Source: JAENVU01 sp038250905 (GTDB taxonomy: Bacteria > Actinomycetota > Acidimicrobiia > IMCC26256 > JAENVU01). Taken from it: a stretch of DNA of 64,000 bases. Both the position numbers and the translations under genes were made by a program. This document shows positions 6,594-15,344 of this stretch, piece by piece. How positions within the stretch are numbered: the first letter of the stretch is position 1; each line of letters starts with the position of its first letter. The DNA is taken from positions 1-64,000 of the forward strand of contig JBBSBV010000004.1 of assembly GCA_038250905.1 (NCBI GenBank). Reading direction: 5' to 3'. The notes beneath the pieces were generated by a model. That model was not told the DNA's origin. It saw nothing but the letters and a program-made list of their open reading frames with translations, and did no database searches.

Positions 6594-8804
6594 GTGCTGC
6601 GCAACCTGCGGTTCCGCACCAAGTTGATGTTGATCGTCGCCATCCCGATGGTCGCCGCCCTCGTCGTGACGGTGCCCGGGCTGCGGACGCGGATCCACGA
6701 TCTCAACGCGAATACGCAAGCGCACGACCAGGCCGGACCTGCCGCACGGGTGCACGCGTTCCTCGATCGCATCGATGACGAGGGTTCGCTGTCCGCATGG
6801 TGGGTCGCGAGCGGTGACCCGACGGTGCGCGAACGTCTGACGGTGGCCCGACGCGCGACGGATCGGGCCGTGCGTCCACTCGCGGCAGCCGAGCGGGATG
6901 CGGCCGATGCCGCGGCGCCGACCGCTTCGCGCGGCATCCACGACCTGCGGGAGACGGTCGCACTCCTCGGTCAGCAGCGGCAGTTCATCGATCTCCGGTT
7001 CAGCCCCGATTCGTCCATCCTCGGCAACTTCCGGGGCATCGCACAGACCACGACGGGGATCCTCGACGCGTTCGCCGCGTCGCCACAGAGCGCCGCGGCC
7101 GCGATCATGTTCCGGGACGAAGCCACCCTCGGTCGGCTCGAGAGCGCTCTCGCCGACGAGCGGTCGATTCTCACGGTCGCGCTCGCCCGTGGCGCGCTGC
7201 CCGACGCGCTGGTCTCGGATCTGGTCGCCGCGGTGACCACCCAGAACGCGGCGCGCACCGAGTTGGAGACCCAGGGTCGGGCGAACACCCGCGCCGCGGT
7301 GCAGACCGGAACCGATGCGTTCCGAGGGGCAACGGACCAGGTGAAGCAACGCCGGGCACCGGCGCTGTCCGGCGGCGAGCTGCCCACGGGTTTGACCGCC
7401 ACCGAGTGGTACGCCACCGCGTCGACCCAACTCCGTGGCTGGCAGGCGATCGGCGCCCGGATCACGGCCGGGATCGACCGCGACCTCCAGCAGCGCCGCG
7501 ACGACGCGCGGTCGAACCTGACCGCGGTCGGCGTCGGTTCGATCGCGGTTCTGCTCCTGGCCGCCGGTCTGGCCTTCGTGATCGCGCGGGCGACGACGCG
7601 ACCCTTGCGCCAACTGGCCGACAACGCGCACGACGTGGCGACCCGTCAGCTCCCGGCGCTCGTCGACGCGCTCCACGATCCCAAGGCGCCGTCACCGACG
7701 ATCACGCCGATCGTGGTGAAGTCGCGCGACGAACTCGGTGCCCTCGCGAAGGCCTTCAACGACGTCGAGCGCACGACGGTGAAGGTCGCCGACCTCCAGC
7801 GCGAGACGGTGCGCACCGGAATCTCCGATCTGTACGTGAACCTGGCCCGACGGAACCAACCGCTGCTGACCCGGCAGCTGGCACTGGTCGAGGAGCTGGA
7901 GCAGGAGGAGCGTGACCCGGATCGCTTGGGCGCGTTGTTCACCCTCGACCACCTCGCGACCCGGATGCGGCGCAACTCGGACAGCCTGCTCGTGCTGGCT
8001 GGCGTCGACGAACGGACCGGTGGGCGCGCGTCACTCCCGCTGCTCGATGTGATCCGGGGCGCCGTCTCGGAGACAACTGACTTCCAACGCATCGACACCG
8101 CGGGGATCCCGGCGCAGGTCGAAATCGTCGGGTACGCCACCACCGACCTCGCGCACCTGCTCTCGGAGTTGCTCGAGAACGCCGCGTCGTTCTCCACGCC
8201 CGCATCGCGCGTGGTCCTCATGGCGAGGACCGTCGCGTCCGGCATCGAACTGACGATCTCCGACCAGGGCATCGGCATCCCCGCCGACCGGATGCAGGAG
8301 TTGAACGCGCTCCTCGAGGATCCGCCGCCGCCGGGCCTGGTGCTGTCCCGGTCGCTGGGTCTCGTCGTCGTCGCCCGCCTCGCGCACCGCATCGGTGCGG
8401 GCGTCCGGCTGCAGAGTGCGCCGGATGTCGGGACCGCGGCGGTCGTCTCCATACCGACCGCGCTCGTGGCGGACCCGACCACCGACGCGACCGCCCCGGT
8501 CGAGGCGCCGGCCTCGGTTGACCTCGTCGCCGCGGAAGCGGAGCCGGATACGCCGGTCGCGGCCGCAGTCGGAGCCGTTCGGGAGCAGCCGGCCGGCGTC
8601 GTCGCCGAGGGGGCGGACACCACGCCGGCCGGACTGCCCCGCCGGAGCCAGCCGACGAGCGGGGTGCCGGAATCACCCGAGACCGTCGGCCCGCCGCCCA
8701 GCCGGTCGCCGGAAGCAGTCTTCGAGTTGGTGGCCCGCTACGAAGCCGGCCGCCGCCGGGCCGGTTCCCGACCCGGTGACGAGAACCCGGAGGAGGGATC
8801 GTGA
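6594..8804 (+). CDS. cvnA: CvnA-type nitrate/nitrite-sensing-domain histidine kinase-like ATPase
   Basis: 736 residues, GTG start with AAGGAG about 8 nt upstream. Order: membrane segment (~13-33), long extracytoplasmic helical region of the NIT type (~50-300), second membrane segment (~307-332), HAMP-like linker (~333-400), dimerisation helix with LFTLDHLATRMRRN, then a HATPase domain with N-box ELLENAASFSTP (~525) and DQGIGIP (~557), ending in a Pro/Ala-rich disordered tail of ~120 residues. This is the architecture of CvnA, the sensor of actinobacterial conservons, four-gene systems proposed to signal through a membrane complex with CvnB, CvnC and the GTPase CvnD. The next gene overlaps by 4 bases. 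The signal sensed is unknown; the upstream lipoprotein could supply it. Confidence 0.9.
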   Translation: MLRNLRFRTKLMLIVAIPMVAALVVTVPGLRTRIHDLNANTQAHDQAGPAARVHAFLDRIDDEGSLSAWWVASGDPTVRERLTVARRATDRAVRPLAAAERDAADAAAPTASRGIHDLRETVALLGQQRQFIDLRFSPDSSILGNFRGIAQTTTGILDAFAASPQSAAAAIMFRDEATLGRLESALADERSILTVALARGALPDALVSDLVAAVTTQNAARTELETQGRANTRAAVQTGTDAFRGATDQVKQRRAPALSGGELPTGLTATEWYATASTQLRGWQAIGARITAGIDRDLQQRRDDARSNLTAVGVGSIAVLLLAAGLAFVIARATTRPLRQLADNAHDVATRQLPALVDALHDPKAPSPTITPIVVKSRDELGALAKAFNDVERTTVKVADLQRETVRTGISDLYVNLARRNQPLLTRQLALVEELEQEERDPDRLGALFTLDHLATRMRRNSDSLLVLAGVDERTGGRASLPLLDVIRGAVSETTDFQRIDTAGIPAQVEIVGYATTDLAHLLSELLENAASFSTPASRVVLMARTVASGIELTISDQGIGIPADRMQELNALLEDPPPPGLVLSRSLGLVVVARLAHRIGAGVRLQSAPDVGTAAVVSIPTALVADPTTDATAPVEAPASVDLVAAEAEPDTPVAAAVGAVREQPAGVVAEGADTTPAGLPRRSQPTSGVPESPETVGPPPSRSPEAVFELVARYEAGRRRAGSRPGDENPEEGS

Positions 8805-9211
8805 CCGCGAACAACGACCTCGGCTTCCTGCTGAGCAGCCTGGTGGAGCGGGTCCCCGGGATTCGGGAGTCCGCCGTCGTCTCCTCCGACGGTCTGCTGA
8901 TTGCGCTCTCGGCGAACGTCGACCGGGCCACCGGCGATCGCCTCGGTGCGGTCGCCGCCGGTCTCCTGAGCGTGGCGCGCGGGGCGAGTACGCCCATGAA
9001 GGCAGGCGGAGTGCACGAGATCATCGTCGAACTCGAACACGCGTTGATCGTCGTGATGGGGATCTCGGACGGTTCGGCACTCGCGGTCGTCGCCACCCGC
9101 CCGTGCGACATCGGACTCGTCGCATACGAGATGGCGATGCTCGCCGACCGCGCCGGGACTGCGCTCACGCCGCAGTTGGTGGCCGATCTGCGCGGAGTGT
9201 TGCCGGGATGA
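8801..9211 (+). CDS. cvnB: CvnB, roadblock/LC7 domain protein
   Basis: 136 residues from a GTG overlapping the cvnA stop (GTGA), with a GGAGG ribosome-binding site just before it. The pattern LGFLLSSLVERVPGIRESAVVSSDGLLIALS, and later MEGG-like KAGGVHEIIVELEHALIVVMGISDGSALAVVA... region, is the roadblock/LC7 fold that typifies CvnB; related proteins act with small Ras-like GTPases. It probably sits at the membrane with CvnA and CvnD. Size and position match known conservons. Confidence 0.9.
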   Translation: MTANNDLGFLLSSLVERVPGIRESAVVSSDGLLIALSANVDRATGDRLGAVAAGLLSVARGASTPMKAGGVHEIIVELEHALIVVMGISDGSALAVVATRPCDIGLVAYEMAMLADRAGTALTPQLVADLRGVLPG

Positions 9212-9266
9212 CCGTGATCGCGCGGTACGCACTGACGTTGGGCCAGTCACGAACATCGGTGATGGC

Positions 9267-9617
9267 ATGACCGACGCGCTCGAGTCCGAGCCGGGCCTGA
9301 CGCGGCCGTACGTGCTCACGGGCGGTCGTACGCTCGGCGGGAGCGATCTGCCGCTCGAAGCCGTGGTCGTGAGCGAACGGGTTCCCCTGCCGCCGGGTGC
9401 TGCCCCCGAAGTGGTTTCGATCGTCGACCTCTGTCGCATCCCGTACTCGATCATCGAGATCGCGACCCACCTGCGGTTACCGGTCGGGGTCGTGCGGGTC
9501 CTCGTCGGCGATCTCGCGGCGGCGCGTGTGCTCTCCGTCGGGGTGACCGCGAGCAGCGAACCCGAGGACCGTGTCCAACTGCTCGAAAGGTTGCTCGATG
9601 GTGTCCGAGCCCTCTGA
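9267..9617 (+). CDS. cvnC: CvnC, DUF742 family protein
   Basis: 116 residues. The RPYVLTGGRT start region, the Val-rich middle and the C-terminal winged-helix-like segment with CRIPYSIIEIATHLRLPVGVV followed by VLVGDLAAARVL are characteristic of DUF742 proteins, the third component of conservons. The C-terminal half resembles a small winged helix; the molecular role is unproven. The start is 55 nt after cvnB; the 3' end overlaps cvnD by 20 nt, showing tight coupling. Confidence 0.88.
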   Translation: MTDALESEPGLTRPYVLTGGRTLGGSDLPLEAVVVSERVPLPPGAAPEVVSIVDLCRIPYSIIEIATHLRLPVGVVRVLVGDLAAARVLSVGVTASSEPEDRVQLLERLLDGVRAL

Positions 9618-10218
9618 GCCGCGGCGCGCGCCGCTCGCACTCAAGATCGTCGTGGCCGGCGGGTTCGGGGTGGGCAAGACGACCACGGTCGGGGCCATCT
9701 CCGAGATCGAGCCGCTCTCGACCGATGCGGCGATGACCGAGGTCGGCGCCGACGTCGACTGTGCCGACCTCACGCCGAACAAGACCGAGACGACGGCGGC
9801 GCTCGACTTCGGGCGCATCACCCTCGCGGACGACCTGGTGCTGTATCTGTTCGGCACTCCGGGCCAGGAGCGCTTCTCGTTCATGTGGGACGAACTGGCG
9901 CGTGGTGCTGTCGGCGCGATCGTCGTGGTCGACACCCGTCGCCTCGCCGAGTCCTTCCCGGCGATCAGTTACTTCGAACAGCGCAATCTTCCGTTCGTCA
10001 TCGGGATCAACTGTTTCGACGGGGTGCAGTTGCACACTGCGGAGCAGGTCCGCGAGGCGGTCGCGGTCGGCGACGACGTCCCGATCGAGATGTACGACGC
10101 CCGGGAGCGTGCGACGGTGAAGGAGCTCCTCACGGTGCTGGTGGAGTGTTCTCTCGGCCGGGCCCGGGCGGAGCTCGCAGCCGCCGCCGGGCTGGTGACG
10201 CCGCCGGTGTCGACCTGA
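9598..10218 (+). CDS. cvnD: CvnD, Ras-like GTP-binding protein of the conservon
   Basis: 206 residues. P-loop GGFGVGKTT at about 20-28, a switch-II-like LYLFGTPGQERF, and GINCFDG in place of the NKxD guanine-specificity motif, all typical of CvnD GTPases. The ATG at 9598 follows GAAAGG and avoids the longer frame buried in cvnC. It would cycle between GTP and GDP states and interact with CvnB, with CvnA as membrane sensor. This completes the set cvnA-cvnB-cvnC-cvnD in canonical order. Confidence 0.92.
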   Translation: MVSEPSEPRRAPLALKIVVAGGFGVGKTTTVGAISEIEPLSTDAAMTEVGADVDCADLTPNKTETTAALDFGRITLADDLVLYLFGTPGQERFSFMWDELARGAVGAIVVVDTRRLAESFPAISYFEQRNLPFVIGINCFDGVQLHTAEQVREAVAVGDDVPIEMYDARERATVKELLTVLVECSLGRARAELAAAAGLVTPPVST

Positions 10219-10270
10219 CCGAACTCGGGCGGCGACGATCGAATTCCACCATCTGAGCCCTTCGCCCGTT

Positions 10271-10276
10271 TACCGT
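10271..10276 (+). promoter_or_regulatory. -10 box upstream of the coiled-coil gene
   Basis: TACCGT (TANNNT) is followed about 18 nt later by an unusually strong ribosome-binding site AAAGGAGGAGG before the GTG at 10309. This indicates a separate promoter with a short leader in the gap after the conservon operon. Confidence 0.4.
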
Positions 10277-10308
10277 GAAGCGATCACGCCCGAAAGGAGG
10301 AGGTAGCG

Positions 10309-10851
10309 GTGGCCTGGAAGAGTCAGCGAACTCGCGCGCTCGATCTTGCCGTGGTCCAAGCCGAAACCACCCAACTCGAGGTCGACACGCTGCGGAACGA
10401 ACTGAGCGGTCTGCACACGCAGCTCGCTGATCTCCACCAGGAGCTCGCCCGCCGTGACATCGAGCTGATAGGGGCGCTGGCCCACGTCACCACCGTCACC
10501 GATCAACTCCGGGTGCAGAACGAGGAGGACCGCGCCCACCACGATCGGCTCGACCGTGCCATCGAACTCCTCACCATGGTGATCGCGTCGTCGGCGCCGG
10601 CGCTCGAGGCATCGCACCGGCCCGAAGTGGTCGATGGCGACGATTCGCTTCCTGCCCCACCCACGGTGATCGGCGGCAGCGTCGATCCTTCTCTGCTCGC
10701 CCGGGCCGCGGCTCAGGATTCCGTCGTCGACCTCACGGCCGACGGATCCCCCGAGTTCCCCCGGCGTCCGACGTCGGTGCCCGGCGCGAACTTCGCCGGT
10801 CCGCACGGAGCGGGCGCGATGCGCGGGCGCGCCCCCGACCCGGGGGAATAG
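10309..10851 (+). CDS. coiled-coil protein of unknown function
   Basis: 180 residues, GTG start. Residues ~8-90 form a long heptad-rich helix (AETTQLEVDTLRNELSGL, then HQELARRDIELIGALAHV), predicted coiled coil; the rest is Pro/Gly/Ala-rich and probably disordered. There is no signal peptide or membrane segment. It has its own -10 box and strong ribosome-binding site 90 bases after cvnD, so it may be conservon-associated or independent. No family recognised. Confidence 0.65.
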   Translation: MAWKSQRTRALDLAVVQAETTQLEVDTLRNELSGLHTQLADLHQELARRDIELIGALAHVTTVTDQLRVQNEEDRAHHDRLDRAIELLTMVIASSAPALEASHRPEVVDGDDSLPAPPTVIGGSVDPSLLARAAAQDSVVDLTADGSPEFPRRPTSVPGANFAGPHGAGAMRGRAPDPGE

Positions 10852-10907
10852 CGTCGCCGGCGAACGGTTGCACTGGCCGCTCGTCTCCCTTTCCGAAGGA
10901 ACGTCCG

Positions 10908-12038
10908 ATGTCGGTTCCCCTCCCGACGCCCGACCACATGAACCTCGAACCGCCCAGCGAGTCCGAGGTGATCGCGCTCAGCCGAGGCGTCGTCAGCGCG
11001 GTCGCCGACGCCGACGGCCTCTCCGAGATCCAGCGCGTCCTCATCAGTGCCGTGTTCCACGCCATGACCGATCACGACGCGGTGCTCGACGGCGAACCGA
11101 TGACCGCCGCCGAGTTCGCCGCGTGCCTGGCCGACCGCGATCTCGTGTTCCGGTCGCGCATCGTGCAGTTGATGGTGCTCGCCGCGCTCGTGGTGCGTCC
11201 GCTCCCGTTGGCGGTGGCCGATCGCATCGACGCGTTCGCGAGGGAAGTCGAGGTCGAGGACGGCATGGTCCACGTCGCGCACGGGTTCGCCGAAGGCAGC
11301 TTCGAGTTGGCGGCCATCGACTTCGAGCGCAACGGTTACCTCACCGACTGGACCGCGACGGACGGCGAAGCGCTGCACACGTCGACCGGACTCGCGACAC
11401 CGTGGGACCTCGCACTCCACGATCCCGAACTCGCGGCGCGGTGGTGTGCTCTCGAGACGCTGCCCCCGGGCACACTCGGACGCCGGATCACCGAGTTCTA
11501 CCAAGCACGCGGATTCGCGTATCCCGGGCGACCCGGCTCCGCGCCGCCGCTCCTCGCGCAACACGACTGGGTGCACGTGCTGGCCGACTTCGGTACGACC
11601 GTCGAGTCCGAACTCGAGGTCTTCGCGTTCATCGCACGGGCCAACGACGACCCTCATGCCTTCTCGTTGCTCGCGATGGTCATCTCGCTCTTCGAGACCG
11701 GCTATCTCAGCCGCGGTGCCGGGCTGTTCGAGTCCGACGCCGGGCATCTGGGGCACGAAGGCATGGCGGCCCGCGTCGCGGACGCCATGCGCCGCGGTGC
11801 CCGGTGCGAAGGCAGCATCGACTTCCTCCGGGTCGACTGGTTCGCGATCGCCGCGCTCGACGTCGACGCGGCGCGGGCACACTTCGGCGTGACCCCGAAG
11901 TCGCCGAGCGCGATTACCGCCGGATCCGTCGGGCCGTGGGAGCCCGGTGGCATCAGCGAGTTCCAGGCCGCCGCGGGTCGCGCGCTCGCCGCCGCCGAAG
12001 GTGGGCCCTACGACGCTTTCGGTGCGTCCGTGGCCTGA
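10908..12038 (+). CDS. COQ4-like domain protein of unknown role
   Basis: 376 residues, ATG with AAGGAA upstream. The N-terminal ~120 residues are helical (RGVVSAVADADGLSEIQRVL...) and somewhat TerB-like. The C-terminal half contains HDWVH at 219-223 and Glu235, an exact HDxxH-x11-E match, the zinc-ligand signature of COQ4, a helical lipid-binding protein of ubiquinone biosynthesis. The preceding ITEFYQARGFAYPG helix also fits the COQ4 fold. Actinobacteria make menaquinone, so a ubiquinone role is unlikely; binding of an isoprenoid or other lipid is a reasonable inference. The fold assignment is by motif only. Confidence 0.6.
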   Translation: MSVPLPTPDHMNLEPPSESEVIALSRGVVSAVADADGLSEIQRVLISAVFHAMTDHDAVLDGEPMTAAEFAACLADRDLVFRSRIVQLMVLAALVVRPLPLAVADRIDAFAREVEVEDGMVHVAHGFAEGSFELAAIDFERNGYLTDWTATDGEALHTSTGLATPWDLALHDPELAARWCALETLPPGTLGRRITEFYQARGFAYPGRPGSAPPLLAQHDWVHVLADFGTTVESELEVFAFIARANDDPHAFSLLAMVISLFETGYLSRGAGLFESDAGHLGHEGMAARVADAMRRGARCEGSIDFLRVDWFAIAALDVDAARAHFGVTPKSPSAITAGSVGPWEPGGISEFQAAAGRALAAAEGGPYDAFGASVA

Positions 12039-12093
12039 AAGCAGCCGGGACGGACCGCCGCGATCGAATCCATCCGACGAACAGGAGCCGACC

Positions 12094-12384
12094 ATGACGT
12101 GTGAACACCTGGAAGACGTGGACACCGACGCCGCCGCGAGCGGCGCTGGTTGCGTGGAGTGCCTGGCGACCGGAGGGCACTGGCTGCACCTCCGCCGGTG
12201 CCTCGCGTGCGGCCACATCGGTTGCTGTGACAGCTCGCCGGGACGCCACGCGACCGCCCACTTCGGCTCCTCGTCCCATCCGGTGGTCCAGAGCTTCGAG
12301 CCGGGGGAGGAGTGGATCTGGTGCTTCGTCGACGAGGCGGCGATCGAGATCACCGGCGCTCCGCCCAGCCCGTCGCATCCGTAG
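12094..12384 (+). CDS. UBP-type zinc-finger protein
   Basis: 96 residues, ATG with ACAGGAG 7 nt upstream. The Cys/His ladder CEHL, CVECLATGGHWLHLRRCLACGHIGCCDSS, HATAHFGSSSHPV and the final EEWIWCFVDE match the ZnF-UBP fold that in eukaryotes binds the ubiquitin C-terminus. Stand-alone bacterial versions are common in actinobacteria and have no established function. The chain consists almost entirely of the one domain, plus a short Pro-rich tail. Confidence 0.85.
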   Translation: MTCEHLEDVDTDAAASGAGCVECLATGGHWLHLRRCLACGHIGCCDSSPGRHATAHFGSSSHPVVQSFEPGEEWIWCFVDEAAIEITGAPPSPSHP

Positions 12385-12432
12385 ATCCCCGACGTCCCGC
12401 GGGTCGGGAATATTGCCTCCTCCTGGATGTTG

Positions 12433-12455
12433 TATGCTTGTAATCAAGTAATCAA
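12433..12455 (+). promoter_or_regulatory. promoter with overlapping direct and inverted repeats
   Basis: An AT-rich island in a GC-rich background. TATGCT (12433-12438) fits a -10 box. Just downstream are two perfect tandem copies of GTAATCAA (12440-12447 and 12448-12455) and an inverted repeat CTTG-TAAT-CAAG (12437-12448). The placement over the start of transcription is typical of a repressor operator, possibly for the ribbon-helix-helix-like protein encoded next. Confidence 0.5.
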
Positions 12456-12471
12456 CGCAAAGGAAGAAGCA

Positions 12472-13122
12472 ATGAAAGACGACAAGAGAGCAAGAGAACC
12501 GGGCTCGGACGGTGGCCGACGCGGCCGCGGTGAGGGCCCGAGGGGTCGGCGGCGCGGTCCGGGCGGCGGCGGTCGGGGGCTCGGACGGCCCGGAGGTTGG
12601 CAGCAGGCCGATCTTCCCCCCGCCGACGACGCACCGGCGTGGTTCGCCGGTCGGTTACCCGAAGGCTGGTTCACCGGGACGCCGAGCGTGAACGTGGACC
12701 GCGAGGAGATCATCGTCGCCGGCGAACTCACCGCCCCCGATCCCGGTACTACCGACGGGAGTGCGGCCGATGCGGCGGCGCTCGGTCGGATCACCCGGTT
12801 CCGGGAGGAGACCCGAGAGGCGCGGATGCAGATCGCCACCGAGGCCGAGGCCCGCTACGGACGCAAGGTCGGGTGGGGCGCCTCGATCGGCGAGACCCGG
12901 GTGAAGTTCGCCCATCTCGCCGTGCCGGTCATGACCCGGTTGCGTCAGGACGAACGCCAGGTGCTCGACACGCTGGTCGATTCGGGCGTCGCACGCTCAC
13001 GATCCGAGGCCCTTGCCTGGTGCGTGAAACTCGTCGGGGAACACACCGACACCTGGCTGTCCGACCTGCGCCGGGCCATGGCCGACGTCGACAAGCTCCG
13101 GACGACGGGCCCCGACCTGTAG
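12472..13122 (+). CDS. Gly/Arg-rich protein with C-terminal ribbon-helix-helix-like segment
   Basis: 216 residues, ATG preceded by AAAGGAAGAAGC. Residues ~1-55 are a low-complexity Arg/Gly region with RGG-like repeats, likely disordered and nucleic-acid binding. A middle section follows (WFAGRLPEGWFTG, VDREEIIVAGEL). The last ~60 residues (RLRQDERQVLDTLVDSG, ARSRSEALAWCVKLV) look like a ribbon-helix-helix core. The preceding promoter carries repeats suggesting autoregulation. Function unknown; a DNA- or RNA-binding role is inferred from composition and the C-terminal motif. Confidence 0.6.
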   Translation: MKDDKRAREPGSDGGRRGRGEGPRGRRRGPGGGGRGLGRPGGWQQADLPPADDAPAWFAGRLPEGWFTGTPSVNVDREEIIVAGELTAPDPGTTDGSAADAAALGRITRFREETREARMQIATEAEARYGRKVGWGASIGETRVKFAHLAVPVMTRLRQDERQVLDTLVDSGVARSRSEALAWCVKLVGEHTDTWLSDLRRAMADVDKLRTTGPDL

Positions 13123-13134
13123 CGCGCCCGGGCC

Positions 13135-13452
13135 TCAGGTGGTGACGGGAGGCGCGACCGAGTGTTTCAGGTCCTGGGCCATCGCCTCGGCCCCGGCCTT
13201 CATCTCGTGCGCGGCGTCGTGCAACTCCGCGCTGACGTCCTGCGCAGCGTCTTTCGCCACGAGTCGGGCATCGACTGCGTCACTCACGATGTCGTCGGCC
13301 GCGACGCGGGCCAGGTCGGCCGCGTCGTGCAGATGGCCCGCGGTGCGGTCCTTCACCGGACGCACCCGGGCCTGGACGAGTCCGGCGAGGCGGTAGGCGC
13401 CGTACCCGGCGAGTCCGAGCACCACGGTCTTACGGATCAAACGAGTCAACAC
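13135..13452 (-). CDS. small membrane-anchored helical protein
   Basis: 105 residues from a GTG with GAAGGGA upstream. The N-terminal hydrophobic segment (VVLGLAGYGAYRLAGLV, ~9-26) is followed by a long Ala/Asp/His-rich amphipathic helix (HDAADLARVAADDIVSDAVD...), as in YtxH-like stress or phasin-like proteins. No enzyme motif. It converges with the gene ending at 13122 and diverges from the amidohydrolase at 13583. Confidence 0.6.
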   Translation of the reverse strand: MLTRLIRKTVVLGLAGYGAYRLAGLVQARVRPVKDRTAGHLHDAADLARVAADDIVSDAVDARLVAKDAAQDVSAELHDAAHEMKAGAEAMAQDLKHSVAPPVTT

Positions 13453-13582
13453 GTTGTCGTTCCCTTCGGGCTGCGTCACCGGGGTGTGCCCCGAACCCCC
13501 GCACGGCAAACCACGGCGGCCGGCGCAGGGGTGCGCCATGATGGGCGCTTCGTCGGACCGATCGGCTCGAAGGGGACTGCTG

Positions 13583-15340
13583 ATGCACGACGTGGTGATT
13601 CGCGGGGGAACGATCGTGGACGGGACCGGCGCCGACCGGTTCTCCGGTGACATCGCCGTGGACGCCGGCCGGATCGCCGCCGTCGGCGGCCGCTTGGAGG
13701 GCGCCCGGGTCATCGACGCCGACGGTGCGATCGTCACGCCCGGATGGGTCGACGTGCACACGCACTACGACGGCCAGGCCACCTGGGACGACCAGCTCGA
13801 CCCGTCGTTCAGCAACGGCGTCACCACGTTGGTGATGGGCAACTGTGGCGTCGGCTTCGCACCGTGCCCGCCGGGCGAGCAGGCGACGCTCATCGAGTTG
13901 ATGGAAGGCGTCGAGGACATCCCCGGGAGCGCGCTGCACGAAGGAGTTCCATGGGGCGCGTGGGAGTCGTTCCCGGAGTACCTCGACTTCCTCGACTCCC
14001 GCCGGTACGCACTCGACATCGCGGCCCAGCTGGCCCACGGTTCGTTGCGGTTCCACGTGATGCGCGAGCGCGGCTCGAACAACGAGGACGCGACGGACGC
14101 CGACATCGCCCGGATGCGCGCGCTGACCGCGGAAGCGGTCGCTGCGGGTGCGGTCGGGTTCTCCACCTCGCGGACCATCTTCCATCGGTCGATCACCGGC
14201 GAGGCCGTCCCCGGAACCTTCGCCAGTGACGTCGAGCTGACCGAGTTGGTGCACGGCATGGCCGACGGTGGGGGTGGCGTGTTCGAGGCCATCACGTCGT
14301 CGTCGCTCGGGATGCTGTCCGGACTCGGTGGTGAGCGGTTCAGTCAGGACGAGGAGCTGCGGCTGCTCGCCGAGGTGTCACGGGCGACGGGCCAGAAGAT
14401 CACGTTCACGACGGTGCAGCACATCGACGACCCGGAAGCGTGGCGTGCGGTCCTCGATTTCGCGGTGACGAGCAATGCGGCCGGCGCGCAGTTGTATCCG
14501 CAGGTGGCGTCGCGTCCGGTCGGGATCCTGGGCGGCCTCGGGTGTTACCACCCGTTCATGGGTCGCCCGTCGTACCGCCAGCTCGCGCATCTCCCGCGCC
14601 CCGAGCAGGCGGCGCGGATGCGGGACCCCGAGGTGAAGGCGCGCATTCTGGCCGAGTCGGATCTCGCACCCGACGACGCCGGCTCGATGGAGATGTTCGC
14701 CCAGGTGATGCAGGGCGCGGCCGCGTTCCTCTTCGCCCTCGACGAGATCGTCGACTACGAACCTACCGAGGCGAGCACGATCGGCGCTCGGGCCGCGGCC
14801 CAGGGAACCTCCCCGATCGAGGCGGTCTACGACTTCCTTGCCGACGGTGACGGGAGCGGCATCGTCGCGTTGCTCGCGGCCGGGTACACGCAGGGCAACC
14901 TCGATGCGGTCCGCGAGATGATCACGCACCCTGCGACCGTGGTCGGTCTCGCCGACGCCGGTGCCCACGTGAAGCTGATCTGCGACGGCTCGAGTCCCAG
15001 TACCCAGCTCACGCACTGGACGCGTGATCGCGTCCGCGGCGAGACGATCCCACTCGAGTACATGGTGGAGCAGCAGACCGGACGCACCGCGGCGCTCTAC
15101 GGCTTCACCGACCGGGGCACCATCGCCGTCGGTCAGCGTGCCGACCTCAACGTGATCGACCTCGACCGGCTCGTGGTCCGCCGCCCGGTCCTGCACGCCG
15201 ACCTGCCCGCAGGTGGTCAGCGCTATCTCCAACCGGTCGAGGGCTACGTGGCGACGATGGTGGCCGGGGTCCAGACCCGCGAGCGGGACCGGGACACGGG
15301 GGCGCGGCCGGGTCGCCTCGTGCGCGGCAACCGCGGCTGA
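13583..15340 (+). CDS. N-acyl-D-amino-acid deacylase-like amidohydrolase
   Basis: 585 residues, ATG with AAGGGG upstream. The N-terminal beta sandwich and VDVHTHYDGQATWDDQ (metal His pair) open a TIM-barrel metallohydrolase; MGNCGVGFAPC, a long insert, LADAGAHVKLICDG (late Asp region) and the C-terminal GTIAVGQRADLNVIDLDRL complete the amidohydrolase composite domain. The NCGVGFAP motif is typical of the D-aminoacylase/N-acyl-D-amino-acid deacylase group, which in actinobacteria covers many uncharacterised cyclic-amide or acyl-amide hydrolases. Substrate unknown. The neighbours (lipoprotein, dehalogenase) lie on the opposite strand and do not define it. Confidence 0.85.
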   Translation: MHDVVIRGGTIVDGTGADRFSGDIAVDAGRIAAVGGRLEGARVIDADGAIVTPGWVDVHTHYDGQATWDDQLDPSFSNGVTTLVMGNCGVGFAPCPPGEQATLIELMEGVEDIPGSALHEGVPWGAWESFPEYLDFLDSRRYALDIAAQLAHGSLRFHVMRERGSNNEDATDADIARMRALTAEAVAAGAVGFSTSRTIFHRSITGEAVPGTFASDVELTELVHGMADGGGGVFEAITSSSLGMLSGLGGERFSQDEELRLLAEVSRATGQKITFTTVQHIDDPEAWRAVLDFAVTSNAAGAQLYPQVASRPVGILGGLGCYHPFMGRPSYRQLAHLPRPEQAARMRDPEVKARILAESDLAPDDAGSMEMFAQVMQGAAAFLFALDEIVDYEPTEASTIGARAAAQGTSPIEAVYDFLADGDGSGIVALLAAGYTQGNLDAVREMITHPATVVGLADAGAHVKLICDGSSPSTQLTHWTRDRVRGETIPLEYMVEQQTGRTAALYGFTDRGTIAVGQRADLNVIDLDRLVVRRPVLHADLPAGGQRYLQPVEGYVATMVAGVQTRERDRDTGARPGRLVRGNRG

Positions 15341-15344
15341 GGGT

